A DNA stretch of 64,000 nucleotides, taken from positions 620,001 to 684,000 of the forward strand of contig JACAAK010000008.1 of the NCBI GenBank assembly GCA_025093985.1, written 5' to 3'. Of the stretch, positions 22,544 through 35,154 are shown one piece after another. The DNA is from Calvatia gigantea (taxonomy: Eukaryota; Basidiomycota; Agaricomycetes; Agaricales; Lycoperdaceae). The translations under genes and the position numbers were made by a program. The notes beneath the pieces are model-generated. The model was not told the DNA's origin, did not search any database, and worked only from the letters and a program-made list of their open reading frames with translations. Numbering within the stretch: the first letter of the stretch is position 1; each line of letters begins with the position of its first letter.

Positions 22544-24106
22544 TCACTTGTCCAACCCAAGAACTTTGATAGCGACGTCACGTTTCAAGATGTTGAGCTC
22601 TTTCTTTGAAAGGACTCGGGGTAATGTTTGGAGCCATGCTTCGCCCTCGGGTATGGCAATCTGAGAAGATAATAACAGATTGTTATCGGGCAAGAAACTA
22701 AGTTTTCACTTACAAAAGGATAATCGACCGAGTACATAATACGATCCAAACCAATGGTCTCCGTATGGAACTTCAGCAACGGAGTCTCAAAGTTTCCAGA
22801 CGTTGTTTCCCAGAGGTTGGTCTGCCAGTAAGAGCTTACTTTCCGTTTCATGGGCATCCCAAGAGGCAATTGGCGCTCAAGTTCTGGGTGATCAAAATCA
22901 TATGCAAGATAAAGGAAAACGGAGCACGGAGGACATACGCTCATCAAGCCGGCCTAGATCTGATGATATACGTTCCCCCAGGTGGCCGACAATAACTTTG
23001 AGTTTTGGGAATCGGCTATTATGCTGGAGATTAGACACCATAAACATATCACACAGAAGGTAAGCGCTCACTCGAAGACTCCATTCGTACAAAGTCTAAT
23101 AAAGTTTATGAGTTGTGGGTTGACCATGATTTAGTTGTCCGCATACCCAAGAACGTGGTTTGGCAGCGTCGCTGCGAGTTCCTGTGAGGCCCCTTTAAGC
23201 CAAGGGGCATGCCCGTACTGAAGATTGAATATTTGGGGGATATTCGAACGGGGATGGAAGTAGACGGGAACATCAAGGTCGGTGACCATTTGCCAGAAGA
23301 CGTCGTACTCCGGCTGATCGTAGTAAAATAGTGTAGCTAAGGAGTTTTATCAGGGTTGGACTGTGGTCAGGGAAGAGGGAAGAATATCACAACTCACCGT
23401 TATCGGGCCCAGCTTGTTGATAATCATTAAGCAAAACCCCTGGCAAAAGCTTCCTCGTCAGCACTCTGTCTTATTATGTACTGGAATTTTATCTATACCC
23501 AAAAAGCCAAGTTCTTGGACAGTGCGTTTGAGCTCCAGAGCTGCGTTCGTTGCGTTATGCATTGACAATGAAGCGAAACCGCCAAACCGTTCTGTATTGT
23601 TCGCGATTGTTTCTGCAAGCCTGTTATTCAACATGAACGCCATCTCTTCGGCTTGCTGGGGGTCTGAGATTCCTTGAATGCAAGGGCTTGCGCAGGAAAG
23701 GACCATCTGTATGCAATTAGAAAGGCGCCGGACCCGAGGGGGGCACTCACATAGTCAATGTTGTTCTCGTCCATCAATCTGAGACGTTGGTCATGGACAT
23801 CCAACAAGTCTGCCTTTAATTCGGCATTTGTACCCCCTATGGGGGTTGGTTCCATCGCTGCGGGATAAGAGGTTGCATACGTACCTAATGGAGCATTTGT
23901 GTTACTGTTCCGACGTCCTTCTAAGCTAAAATTTCTTGATGAGGCTACAAATTTGATAGAACGCACCCAATTTGAAAAATGAGCTCTGGGATAGTCCACG
24001 CTTCTTCAAGAGCGATAGACCCTGTACCAGTGTTGCGCCACTTCCTGGATTCGGCGCTCCCGAGGAAGCCAATAACGTAGATACCAAAGAATAGGGATTG
24101 TTTCAT
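22544..24106 (-). CDS. Secreted amidohydrolase, 2,3-dihydroxybenzoate decarboxylase-like
   Basis: The ATG at 24106 begins a signal-peptide-like leader (MKQSLFFGIYVIGFLGSAES), followed by GSIALEEAWTIPE. Exons then give RLRLMDENNIDY, SCASPCIQGISDPQQAEEMA, AMLN-type LLNDYQQAGPDN, VPVYFHPRS, GHLGERI and the C-terminal MYSVDYPF. The stop is TGA at 22544, after EGEAWLQTLPRVLSKKELNI. These are hallmarks of the ACMSD/2,3-dihydroxybenzoate decarboxylase branch of amidohydrolases, metal enzymes that decarboxylate aromatic or related acids. Metal ligands are expected at the FHPR and GHLGE histidines and the VDYP aspartate. The EAW in place of the usual N-terminal metal-binding histidine motif is typical of decarboxylase members. 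At least five introns join in frame. The substrate cannot be inferred. The gene is divergent from the Rtt106-like gene. Confidence 0.85.
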
Positions 24107-24856
24107 AGCTGATCTTAACATATTTCCTGGGGGATTTGAGCATATCGGAAGTCTATACGGGCTTTATAGATGTGACCCTGGCACAAGGAAGAACGAAACG
24201 CCACGTGCTGAGAGATAGCGGATGTTATGACCTATAGCATTCCAATGGGACCTTTGGGACATAGACACAAGTTGACCACGAGAACTAGGGAAAGTGCACT
24301 GTAGGTAGTAGCTTGCCAAATAAACCTTTTTGTGAAGTCCGTCCCAGGATTCCCCAACTATAATTACCTTGAATCTTCGATAAATACGGGCGCCACTAAA
24401 TAGAATGCGTTTATTGTGGGTGTGGTGCGTATTAATCAGGTGGTATTATCCCAGGGATTATAGAGCGGGAGTTTCTGGGAAACTCGGCCCCAAATGGCGA
24501 AGCGTGCGTGAACATTTGAACTCAGAACACTGAGGGACTGAACAGTGAAGCCAGTGAAGCTTTGAAGCGCCTCGAAGACATAACATCAGGTTCCCACGTA
24601 AAACCGATGTCAGGTGATCTGAAGTAGACCCTGTCAAGCAGCCGTTTCTCCACCATCATATTTCTACCCTGCCACAAAGTCTCATTTCCCTAGTGATAGC
24701 CAAAGTCTGTATATCACTTTCTATCTGTGTATTACTAATATAAACGCAGCGTTCAGTATACCGTCTCACCCCGCTGTGCCTTATCTAAGTTGACCTTAAA
24801 CCTCCACCTCAAGGGGCTCTTTTGTCCCACAGTACATCCGGATTCCGCAGCACAAC
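24107..24856. promoter_or_regulatory. Divergent intergenic promoter region
   Basis: This 750 bp stretch separates the minus-strand amidohydrolase and the plus-strand histone-chaperone gene and must contain both promoters. Apart from AT-rich stretches no specific box is certain. No gene was seen in it. Confidence 0.4.
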
Positions 24857-26467
24857 ATGGAGACGGATGTAAACGCGTTCCACGCGATTTCTCCTTATCT
24901 TCCAGAGAAGGTTCTCCAAGGGCTGAGAAGTACGCCGGTGGATGAACTTGCGTTGGACAATCTCGTCCGCTTGATCAGCGGGGCGGAGCCTTCCCCATAC
25001 TCAACGCCTGACACACAGGAAGGGTGGTCTAGTAAACAAAAAGATATTGCGATTGCCTTGTCACCACTCCCTCGTTCAAATGGCAACAAACGCTCCTTGG
25101 AGGACTCTGAGCATGACCCCACTACGAAGCGACCACGCCTTTCCCCACCAGAATCCTCGAACCAACCTCCCAATGACATCGATGTCGGTCGTCCTATATT
25201 CACACTGTCACCTATATCGATAACGGCTCCAGTACGCAAGAAGGTAGATATCCACATACGAGAAAGTGCCCTCGTGCTCACAAACTCAACAACCAAAGCC
25301 ATGGACACTCCCCCGGTCCCACTCTCGGCCCTCCGGCGCGCCTTCCTTCTCCCAACCCGTGGAAAGACAAAACCTCATTGGACCGTAGTCATCCTCTCAT
25401 CTGACTCGCAGTCTTCCCACCGTGGAAAGACAGCCAAGGCCTCAAATGACGACAACCCCCAGATTGTCTTTGGTGTAGATGCGAAACTCACAACCGCACT
25501 AAGTACGACGACATACGATGCACAAGGCAATCCCACCGCGACTACGCATCCCAAAAATACGGAATCTCTTCCTATTCTCCGTGAATTCTTGAAACATCTC
25601 GACATCCCCCTACTTGAGCCAACACCAAGTATATTCAAAAGTGCAGTCCCTGGACTCAGTAAAGGCGCCATTCCGGAAGGCGTACCTGGCATTGAGGCCT
25701 ATCGCTCAGCCAAACCCGGTAGTCTTTGGTTCATGCGTGAAGGTATTCTCTGGGGCGAATCCAAACCTTGCGAATTCTGGGCTGTGGAAGATTTGATAGG
25801 AAAGACGGAAGGCCTGAAGATCATTGGTGGAGTCGGGAAGACCTGTTCCGTTATTCTCACACGAAGGTCTCGTCCCACTTCTGGAGACGCACAGGATCAA
25901 GACAAAAATATTCCGGCAGAAGTAAATGGGGAGGAGGCGGAAGAGGACCCGGGAGAGGAGACAGAGTTTTCAATGGTCGATTCGAAAGAGAAGGAGGGAA
26001 TCGAAAAGTGGGTGAGACAGTTCCACCATTTGTTCGGCACTGCCGGAGGGAGAACACCGGTTCAAGAACCGCAGAAAAAAGAGAACTTCGCACCAAAAGG
26101 TCGTATGACTATCCACCAAGTTGGCGAAGAAACGGATTCCTCAGATGAAGATTTTGCAGCATCAGATGAGGATTCGTCGGAAAACACATCCGATTCTCAC
26201 GAATCTGGGGAAGACAGTGAAGGTGGGGAAGAGGAGGATGAGGGTGAGAGTGAGGGTGAAGAAGCAGAAGATGCTGGGGGTTCAATGGCCTCTGGCGAGG
26301 GCGAAAGTGAAGATGAGGAGTTGGACCCGAAATACCATCCTCTTCTCCGCGCTGGACCATTGCCCCGGATGTCCAAAGCCGTTATGGACATGGCAGTGGG
26401 TATGGTCACGGATGAGGTCGTCGGAGGCGGCAGTGATGAGGAGGAAGTTGATGAGTTAATGGAATGA
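24857..26467 (+). CDS. Rtt106-like histone chaperone domain protein
   Basis: This is a single-exon frame of 536 residues. The N-terminal helical part is followed by a nuclear-localisation-like KRSLEDSEHDPTTKRPR. Residues about 150-340 contain the double-PH-like core seen in Rtt106/Pob3 middle domains: LRRAFLLPTRGK, HWTVVILSSDS, IVFGVDAKL, YRSAKPGSLWFMREGILWG and EDLIGKTEGLKIIGG. The C-terminal 110 residues are very acidic, as in histone chaperones. The family binds H3-H4 and acts in nucleosome assembly, silencing and transcription elongation. The start is the first ATG after an in-frame stop-rich leader. The absence of introns is unusual in this neighbourhood. Identity is by fold-motif recall. 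Confidence 0.75.
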   Translation: METDVNAFHAISPYLPEKVLQGLRSTPVDELALDNLVRLISGAEPSPYSTPDTQEGWSSKQKDIAIALSPLPRSNGNKRSLEDSEHDPTTKRPRLSPPESSNQPPNDIDVGRPIFTLSPISITAPVRKKVDIHIRESALVLTNSTTKAMDTPPVPLSALRRAFLLPTRGKTKPHWTVVILSSDSQSSHRGKTAKASNDDNPQIVFGVDAKLTTALSTTTYDAQGNPTATTHPKNTESLPILREFLKHLDIPLLEPTPSIFKSAVPGLSKGAIPEGVPGIEAYRSAKPGSLWFMREGILWGESKPCEFWAVEDLIGKTEGLKIIGGVGKTCSVILTRRSRPTSGDAQDQDKNIPAEVNGEEAEEDPGEETEFSMVDSKEKEGIEKWVRQFHHLFGTAGGRTPVQEPQKKENFAPKGRMTIHQVGEETDSSDEDFAASDEDSSENTSDSHESGEDSEGGEEEDEGESEGEEAEDAGGSMASGEGESEDEELDPKYHPLLRAGPLPRMSKAVMDMAVGMVTDEVVGGGSDEEEVDELME

Positions 26468-26682
26468 ACACCTAGAAGTTCAATACATCTCCCGAGGATT
26501 TATGTTGGTGAAATCAATGTAATACTCCGTGGATATATCTAAGTTCGATACTGTCAACCTGCGTGGTAATAATGCTTTGGTGTACATTGAGGAAATGTGG
26601 TAATGTCTCATAAGAGAGATCCAGTGATCCGGTTCCCATGCTCGTTCCTCTTCTCAAAAGACCCAGACTGCGAGTAAGAAAA

Positions 26683-29600
26683 TCATGCCCCAAAATCGGA
26701 GTACAACGGTCGTGGCTCTTGTTGTGCTATCGTGTTCCCCTGAATCCCATCCTTGAGATTTCCTGTATGTTGTTGAGGGACCATATCTCGTGGTAGAACG
26801 ATTGCGCGATCGATAGCAACGGGTAATCCCCGGTGGCGCCCACGAACCCTTGGGTATGGGCCCCGTTATTGAATACACAAGAAGGTACTTCCGTTAAGAC
26901 TTACATTATCACGATCACAACCAACTTCGACAGAGGACGCATCGCTCCAACGAACGAAAAGTTATCCTGGGAGGCAACATCAGTCAAAACAACAGATGTG
27001 CATACGAAAACTACTGACATCAGGAAAACCCAAGCTCAAGCCTATCCCACCGAAGGCAGACACCAATTCGAAAATCACTCTGAAGAGGTCAAACCACTTT
27101 TTCTCTTCGTCCATGAGATTGTTACGCTCTATAATGGCAACGAGAAACACGGCCCAAACAAGCCACCATATGTCTGAGGACAAGGTGAGGAGGGGCATGG
27201 TAGGACGCAACTAGGACACAGGACATACCGATTGACATTTGTCGGCGGAGGTGCCAGTAAAGGTATTTTCCAACCCTCTCTCTTCGGCCACGGATCTTTT
27301 CGAGTCCTTGTGGTTCCTCATCTTCATCCTCCAGCGTCGCATCATATACACCTAGGGAACGCTCTTCATATCTGTACACGATATCAGTAAACGTTTGCAA
27401 ACTCGGAAGATACCGACTTACACATTCGTTGAACGAATACTCATTGCCACCTGTCGTATTCGTGTTAACAGGAACTCGAATACTCCCGGGTTTGAGAACG
27501 TACAGGATAAACCTACGAGGTTTCATGAGTAGACATAACGTGAACTAATCTCGTTGGACTTACGGCAATGTACATCATGACAACATACAGGAACCTAGAA
27601 TTTATAAGTGCCATGAACCTCTGTCCATGTCAACAAGGCGCGGAACACTCACAATAATGAAGGAGCGAAGCTTGCAAGAGGCACAATCGAAAAGCCCGAA
27701 GCCCTGGCCGCGATTCCTTGAAACAGTCCTCCTACAGCCTTGACGCTAGTTGGGAGTGTCTCATAAACGCTCAGTCCATCATCTGATATACAATAAGCCC
27801 GGGATCGACACAAGTCGTGACAACCCCAAAGTACCACGCACTAAGAACAGCAAACGACACCCATTCAATGGTGCTTGTAAACACAGGTCATATCGGCGGG
27901 GGGCTTAGCTTTGGTGAAAATATCGGCGTACCTAAACAATATAAGCGCGAACAGAAGGAACCAGGTTTGGTGGCTGGGAAATCTACGGGAGGCGCTACTC
28001 AAGAAATGCGCCTACATGATGATAAATGGAGACCGACAAGTATAGGAAACATCTGAAATTCTCAATGAATCTGTTTTTCGGGTCGTTGAAGGATACCCCT
28101 CACCTACGAGGATGGTCAAGCAAAAAAGACAGCGCTGCATAGGAATGGGATCTTTTATCCACGATCTTTGAGCAAATCCAACTGTTGATACTGCTGGTAA
28201 GAGAGACCCCAATATTAAAGAAAACGGGGACTCACATCACGAATCGCAGTCTAAAAGTAAATGTCCATGCATTGGGATTCTCTCAATAGTTTAGTGTGAG
28301 TCAACGGAACATACAATACCGGCTGGATAGCCGTAAGCAATGGAGGATATGGGTAAAAATTCGTAGACGGACCAAAGCATGATTTCCAGCCAGGATCGCA
28401 AAAATCAACGGGACTAGAAATGCGTCAGTGAGAGCAATTGCTTGGTAGCACGAATCTTACATATCATGAGATAGGCTGTTTGGAATGGCACCATGCCTCT
28501 GCAAAACGCCCTCGTATTTACCCAATGGTAAAGCCCAGATTTGACAACATGCACTCACTGATCAACAAGCGAGAGTCCACCACCCGTGTATGCAGCCATC
28601 ACCTGAAAAAAAGCAAACCTAAGAACCGCAATAAGGACAAGTATATCTCTGAATCCGCCTGTTACACGTACCATCCCTTGTTCACCAGCCGTGGCTGAGC
28701 TTCAAATACCGCATTATACCGATGTGACGCTGCTATCCATGGTCCGAAAATGAGGAACGGAAGGAGCTGGGTCCCGATCAAATACTGGGGGAGACAATCT
28801 CGTTAATCACCGTTTATCCATTTCAGTAGAGTACAGAATCACTCACTAACGGTACAACATAGCTCAACCACCTCAATGCGCGATACTCCGTACCACCCAG
28901 CAGTTCCAGTTGCTCATCGCTCAGACTCTCCGTGTGGAAATCAGAGTTTCTTCCCGTACTTAGGTCGAAGTCGAGATATGGAACATTCTGCCCCTCAAGT
29001 GTACGTGGACTGGGCATTGTCATCGTCCTTTGCAGCCGTTTATACGTTTTCGGAGCCGCGCGTTTCGCAAGTCGGCCTAAGAGTTGGAGTGGTCCAGGGA
29101 ATTGACCAAAGCCGCGATACTTGCTGTTCGTGGAGGTGTCAGTGGCGGTTGAAGGGAAAGGTGTTCCAGGGAGTGTTGGATTCCGTTTTTGCTCCCGGTC
29201 TAGAACGGTGTAGCCACGTCTAGGATACACTCCATCTTTGATAGATAATTATGCGTGGATTAGAACCCCACTGAAAGAGCGCAAGAACCACTCACCTCCG
29301 CTCATTCCAAATCTCCGATACTGATTCTCGCTCCTTGGTGATACACCAGTGGATACTGCAAAGTCTACACGGGGACCTTTCGAGTTCTCAGGAGACAGTG
29401 TCAATGGCTCGTTCTGGATTGGCGAAGACGTCAAAGGTACGCCATCGATGGAAAGGACTGCGTTGTCATTCTGATCTTCGTGTTGTACAAGGCCCGTGGT
29501 CGTCAATGATAACCCAAGGTCGCCTTCAACTAAAGTCGTGCCTGGTGTTGCACCGACGGCGTTGACAATTGGAGGGGGCGTTAGACTCGTCGGACCGGTC

Positions 29601-30292
29601 ATCGATTCAGCATTGGAAGCACCAGCTGCGTTCGTGGTAATCACAGGAGCTGATGGCAAGTCTTCTTTTTGTTGCGTCGGTTTGTATGGGATGTGTATAG
29701 GCGTAGCAATGCTCTTGATGAACTCGGTTCGGGAACGATGGGTGAAGTAATGACGTTTCTTCTTCTTCCGCGCAACGATATATTCGCAATGATTCCGGAA
29801 AAAGCGCCTTTAAAGAAAATTGAGCTTTGAGTGGCAGACTTGAGTAGAGAAACTACTGACTTTCGGACAAGCACCATAATCCAGGAGACCGTCGTTATAT
29901 CGCCCTTTCCTCGATTGAGTATGCTGACACTGAAATTCGGCGACAAAACTTACTATGAGCATCAAGAAATAAATCATAACCTGCTGCCACACCGTCAACG
30001 TTGAGAGATTGACGCTCGAAAGACCGGTCACTGTCATGGCGGAGTAACACAAAAATAAGGAATCCAAATATGGGACGTGGTATCGGCCATTGGACCCATA
30101 GAATATGCCAGATGCGATAAGCGGAGCGAAGGTGAAAGCAAGGAGATGAACTCTATAGAATGTACATTCTTTGTCCACAAAGTCGAGGATATTTTGCCAG
30201 AGTTTAGCGCTACCGCCAATGAAAGGGCGTGAGGTAATCAGTGAATTGATTTGTTGCTCGCCAGTTGTTGCTTCGGGGTCACTGGGCATCAT
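26683..30292 (-). CDS. TRK-type potassium transporter
   Basis: The ATG at 30292 (MMPSDPEATTGE) leads to the first pore unit with SLFLCYSAMTVTGLSSVN, a selectivity-filter loop between membrane helices. The long cytosolic loop carries RRGYTVLDREQKRNPTLPG and YRALRWLSYVVPL, typical of fungal Trk1/Trk2. Further exons encode the remaining membrane pairs and YEERSLGVYD. The C-terminus reads RHRGLPVAIDRAIVLP and ends at a TGA at 26683. These phrases are diagnostic of the family, which imports potassium across the plasma membrane. Many short introns are present. The gene ends 216 bp from the convergent Rtt106-like gene. Confidence 0.88.
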
Positions 30293-30570
30293 CAGGCCAG
30301 GGACCAGTCTCCGTCGCTTAGAAGGGCTGTAAGAGAGTCCCAGAGGGGAAGGGGGGGAGGTTATGGAAGAGGGGACCGCTCTGATCCCTGACGCCTCGCA
30401 TCACGTCAGAGTCTGTGAGCCGCAGGATCATAGCGTGGAAACAGATGGCAACTACGAGTCTGTAATCCATTCATTTCGCGCTCTAAATGATGGGTGCATG
30501 ATGCATCCCATCTTGTCTCAAAGTTCTGATTGTGCCGATGGAATCTATACATGGACAATGATCTGTCTAG

Positions 30571-31915
30571 TTAAATTTCACGTCCGCCGAGCAGCCTTAT
30601 GATATTCTCATACACGGTGAAAACAATGCCTCCACTCATCTACTTTCGATGTTAGCAATGATACCGAGAAAGTATACACCATACTCACCACTAGTCGGGC
30701 CAGACGAGGTGTTGTTCCCGCCCAGAACCTCAAGAACCCTTGCTCTGTGAATATCCGGTACGCACAGTGGAATGAGTTCCTGTACTGTGCCCGGGCCTCG
30801 AGGGATTGCATGCGGGTTTTAATAACACTGATGGGCAAGAGCACATCCGTCAGACGAGGCGTTGCAACGAAATGAATTAAGCCATACTCAAGAGGCATGG
30901 TGGTATAAACGGTCACTAGCCCAGCGATCGCCCCAATACCAAATGTAATGGCACTAGGGAGCGGTTGACCAGGCCGGGCAGATCCTTGAACGAATTGCTT
31001 GAGGGTGGAATAAGTCGTGAACCGAACAGCCGAGTTGGCTCCTTGCCGCATCATCTACAAGAAGCTCAACCATGATTTAAAACGGATGTTACTGCACACT
31101 AACCACAGGGAATAAGCCACGATAGATACCCAGAATGCCTTCCTGTTTAACAATGGACATAGTCCCGTGTACAAGCCCGCGGTATTGGGGATTAGGGCGC
31201 TTGGCATCGTCGATAAGCTTCGTTCTGAATGAAGGTTAAACAAGGAAGCTTCTCAGAGGAAATGAACCTACTTGATGGTTTCCGAAGGAGTGACTGCGAA
31301 AATGGCCTCCATCATCCCAGCGCCCAAACCAGCTGTTCATGAGCGCATAAGGCTATCGCCGATCCAAGTGCATGCAGCAAATACCTAAAAGACTTCGAGG
31401 GGCACTGACTTTACCCTGAATTAATTGTCAGACAATCGCTCCGCCGAGCACAAAAGATAAACACTCGCCTGAGAATCCGCCAGCTTCTGCTTGAAATGGT
31501 CGTAGCTCACAAACCGCACTCCTGCCTTCGCAGCATTCCCAATTATCAGAGCCGAACATCCTGAGTATAGACCGGTCACGCCATGTTTCTTCACAGTATC
31601 CCTGGCAATGGCTATGGGGCCTTCTTTCTGTAAGCCTGGATATCAGCATTAACCGTCGCAACGGGGCGCCACAAACTCGCCTTTCCATCGAACTGAGAAC
31701 GAGTTTTGACAAACTCAGTGGGATACGTTATGAACCTAACCTCCTGAATGTCATCAAACAAGAACATAAAGAGAAAACAGAGAATACACACGCTTCGATT
31801 GCCCCTGCGGTTGCACCGGCAATTCTGTTGCGCACAAAACTTGAGTTTCAAAAGGCTGGAACAAGTTCGCGTGTTCTTACAAGGAATGTACAGGCTTCTC
31901 CTTTTTGAAGGCCAT
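30571..31915 (-). CDS. Mitochondrial tricarboxylate (citrate) carrier
   Basis: The gene starts with MAFKKEKPVHS and continues, after a phase-preserving intron, with IAGATAGAIEAFITYPTEFV and KTRSQFDGKA. The next exon gives KEGPIAIARDTVKKHGVTGL, YSGCSALIIGNAAKAGVRF and SYDHFKQKL. Later exons give RQGANSAVRFTTYSTLKQF, TTMPL, VIKTRMQSLEAR and QGFLRFWAGTTPRLARL. The C-terminus is FTVYENIIRLLGG before a TAA at 30571. Three repeats with Px[DE]xx[KR]-type motifs define the SLC25 family, and the sequence best fits Ctp1, which exchanges citrate across the inner mitochondrial membrane. All boundaries I tested join in frame. It is divergent from the uroporphyrinogen-III synthase gene, with about 395 bp between start codons. 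Confidence 0.88.
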
Positions 31916-32310
31916 TTTAGGAGGGCAACAGATGAGAGTGGGGGAAGATGGAGGCCCTGACACAAGTTTTGATGTCCACTGTCTGTCTGTCCGGAAGAGT
32001 TGTTTGATGTATCCCCGAAAAAGCACACCGATCACCCGAAAACGTAATTTCCTGCCCACACATCAAACCATTTCTGGAGTCTTTTCTCTCTTACCCACCA
32101 AAATTTCAAAATATTCAAGTATGTCCTGTACACTTGGGAACTGGGGCACTGATCTATATAACCACTATTAAAAATTGAATATTTAATCTTATCCAAAGAA
32201 CTCGAAATCGTCTCTAAAACTTGCGAGTAGAGCTGGCACGTGCAATTCGCACGGCAATTCAATTGAAACACCGGTATTCGGTCTTCATATCCATATTCAG
32301 CCCAGTCGCA

Positions 32311-33350
32311 ATGACCAGCGTCCTTCTCCTACGCTCTCCGTCAGAAACCCCTCCTGATCCATACGATTCCACACTTCGCAATGCCTTCCACAACCCCTAC
32401 TCTATTGCTGTCCTTGAAACCTCTTTTATCAATCTATCCGAGCTACAAAACCTCATCTGTACCGGTCCACAACCCAAACATTACACTGGCGTCATAATTA
32501 CTAGCAAGCGCTCTTGCGAAGCTTGGACAGCGGCCCTCAGAAATGCATTAGACTCCCCCTCTCACCGTGACCACATCTCAAGTACGAATATCCAATCCTC
32601 CCTAGGTCGGTCTTCACCCACAACCACAAGGTCGAGGGCTCAATATACGAAACCTATGTAGCGGCCTGGACCCAAATCCCATTCTATGTCGTAGGAAAGG
32701 GTACCGCATCGGCGCTCGGAGACTTCCAAATTATCTGTTCCAATCTTGATGTGAACTCTGAACTGGATATTCGAGGGGAACATACCGGAACTGGCGAACA
32801 ACTCGCCCACTTTATCCTGGAAAATGGAAACAACGACGACGTTCACAGCAGCAAACGCCTACTTTACCTAACTGGTGACAAAAACCGCGATACAATACCC
32901 AAAATACTATCTTCAGAAGAGGGCAAGAGGCAGGGTATTGAACTTGATACTGTCCAGGTTTATGAAACACACGGTGCCCCAAGCTTTGAATCCAGCCTCG
33001 TTTCTCTTGTAGAGCGATCCCCCGAAGGTTCGTGTCCTCGCTTCGCCACCCACCCAGAAAATTCCTACTTACCCACTTCTTCCATAGCGAATTGGTGGAT
33101 TGTCTTCTTCGCTCCTTCCTCTGCAGAGTTCGCGTATCCCATCCTGCATAAACTTTTCCGTTTCAACCAAAACGAACCACCATCACCAGACGCTGCCCCA
33201 CCCCCACACCTGCCAACCGCTAAAATTGCCGCTATCGGACGTGTCACGTCATCCTATCTAGAGGAAGAGCTGAAGTTACACGTGGACGCAGTGGCAACGA
33301 AACCTACTCCGGAGGCTCTGCTAGCCGCTATCACTACAAGCACGACTTAG
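32311..33350 (+). CDS. Uroporphyrinogen-III synthase
   Basis: The ATG at 32311 gives MTSVLLLRSPSETPPDPYD. An 80 nt intron (32582-32661) joins HIS to TAWTQIPFYVVGKGTASAL. Downstream are GTGEQLAHFI, RLLYLTGDKNRDTIP, VQVYET, FFAPSSAEF and the C-terminal IAAIGRVTSSYLEEELKLHV. These are the hallmarks of the HEM4/uroporphyrinogen-III synthase fold, which closes hydroxymethylbilane into the uroporphyrinogen III ring in haem synthesis. Total length is about 320 residues, slightly longer than average. It is likely cytosolic, and divergent from the citrate carrier gene. The yeast name for the family is HEM4. Confidence 0.87.
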
Positions 33351-33804
33351 ACTTCCATGGAAATTATCTGAAGGTTTCAATCAAATTTGCAAATGACAGT
33401 CGCTTCACCATGACATTGTGGTAACAATGCCATTTGGCACAGACATCGCCTAGGTTGACCTACAGCTCTTAATGGAATTAGATCAACCAAAATTGTCCTT
33501 GTAGAAGTAGATGGTGCACTCTGCATCTTTCGCATCGATCGCCTCTACCCCATAATCGCCAACTGGGATAGCGGACCGTTCGTTGTTGCGCAGACATTAA
33601 GTATAACCATCCACTTGTGTTGTCGTCGTCAGGTGAAGACGTTGTTTGTGATGTGAACAGCGATAGTCATCCATGATATTGTAAGAATTCGAGTACTGAA
33701 ACAATAGTATACATTCCAGCTCCTGCTAGATAAATAACGAAAGCAAAGCTGTGGATGGGTTTACGGGTGCAAGAAGGGGAGAAACACACATCAAACCCCA
33801 TCGA
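33351..33804. other. Convergent intergenic region
   Basis: This lies between the stop codons of two convergent genes. No coding or RNA signal was seen. Confidence 0.4.
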
Positions 33805-35154
33805 TTAAGTCGCAGTGTAGCTAGGCGGCAGTTCTCCCATCACAGGCGGGAAACGTACACCGCTATCCTCATGGCGCAAAACACTCTCAGCGTATTCAGA
33901 AGAGTCTGATTGCGAACATTCCCCGGCACGATCACGGCTGTCGAGTCTTTTGAGCTTTTCCTCAACCCTCCTTTCCGTGGAGGAGGTGACGTTTTGGGCT
34001 TCTGCATCATCCCTACCCCCAATACGAAAGAACGAAATTCTCCTATTCCAATTGCGGTGATATACCTGTTGGACGTGGTGACGCCTCCAGAAATAATATG
34101 CAGCCGCAAAAGTCACCAATAACAGGAACCCCCCAACTGAACCTATGATTATCGGGGCAGCCACATTGTGGCGGCCTACGTTGTGCTTCGTAGGTTCCGG
34201 CGAAGCGGTAGTTCCGTTCTGGATAAGAAGGTAGTCAAGAGCAAGAGGAGAAGCCCCCGTTGACCCCAAGAACGTGACTGTTAGATTGTGTGGCCCCTGA
34301 GTCGCTTTGGGAGTCGTAAATAGCAACTGGTTGCTCCAATTACCATCCTCTGTGGCTTGCCATGTGAATTGGGTTGGTTCGCCGCCATCCAGCGAGTAGC
34401 TTCCCGTAGCGGGATTGAGAAAGAGCTCTACCGGTGAGTAGATGGTGTACCAACTTGCGGATTCACCTGTAAGCTACGTTGTTACACACCCCAAACAAGA
34501 AACAAGAAAAAAATCTCACCAATGAAGTTGACAGTGGCGACCGACCCTGGTACCGTGGTCTTAGCGAGGAGACCGGTTGGGGGCTCCCATGACGCATCAT
34601 ATTGAATTATCGGATCGTCGTGATCTACCCGGACCACTGCGTTATCGAGTGGTACGTCCGCTGAAGGCAGGTACTCAATCCAGTCAAACCAAAAAGTAGA
34701 CTTTTTGGAAGTGATGAGAATGTCGATGGTTAACGTATGCGTCCCGTCCTTCATGTCAAGTTTCGTGCCATCGCATAAAAGGTAGTTGTTTCCCGAGATG
34801 TTACCACTTGGAGGGGGTGGTTGACCAAATTTTATACCGTCCATTGAGCATCGCCAGACATGCGCCCCCGGCGTTGTTGACTGGTAAAAGGACCCGAACG
34901 CCTTCGGCTGAGTGCCTGTGTACAGCAGTAAATACGTGAGAACACGGACTCGGGGGATGAAAGAGCTACAAACCATTGAACTCGAAAGAGATGGTTCCGT
35001 TTCGCGACGTTCCGTGCAGCGTGCGGAGATATGGAGGGCCCTGGACTCCGACATTATCTTGCCCTTGATTCTGAAACCAGCCAGGTCCTGAGTAATTAAT
35101 GGCAGGGTCATCATCATCGAGGATGATGCGCCGTTTGGTCTCCTGGGAGGACAT
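33805..35154 (-). CDS. Single-pass membrane protein with duplicated ligand-binding-like domain
   Basis: The start ATG is at 35154, MSSQETKRRIILDDDDPAIN. The ectodomain-like part contains two related openings, ILDDDDPAINYSGPGW and VRVDHDDPIIQYDASW. Each is followed by a beta-rich stretch (ISFEFNG, GSFYQSTTPGAHVWRCSMDG; NFIGE). Then comes a single hydrophobic helix, PIIIGSVGGFLLLVTFAAAY, followed by a basic YFWRRH and a cytosolic tail of about 100 residues ending SYTAT. This layout is common in multigene families of Agaricomycetes. The function is unknown; a carbohydrate- or galactose-binding-like fold is a guess. No N-terminal signal peptide is visible. Confidence 0.7.

Noticed and set aside
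26109..26459. Pro/His-rich and Arg-rich frames overlapping the Rtt106-like gene
   Set aside because: They are shadows of the acidic Glu/Asp repeat coding sequence.
32582..32605. 24 nt intron in uroporphyrinogen-III synthase
   Set aside because: It is too short for these genes and does not correct the frame. An 80 nt intron (32582-32661) with the same donor does.
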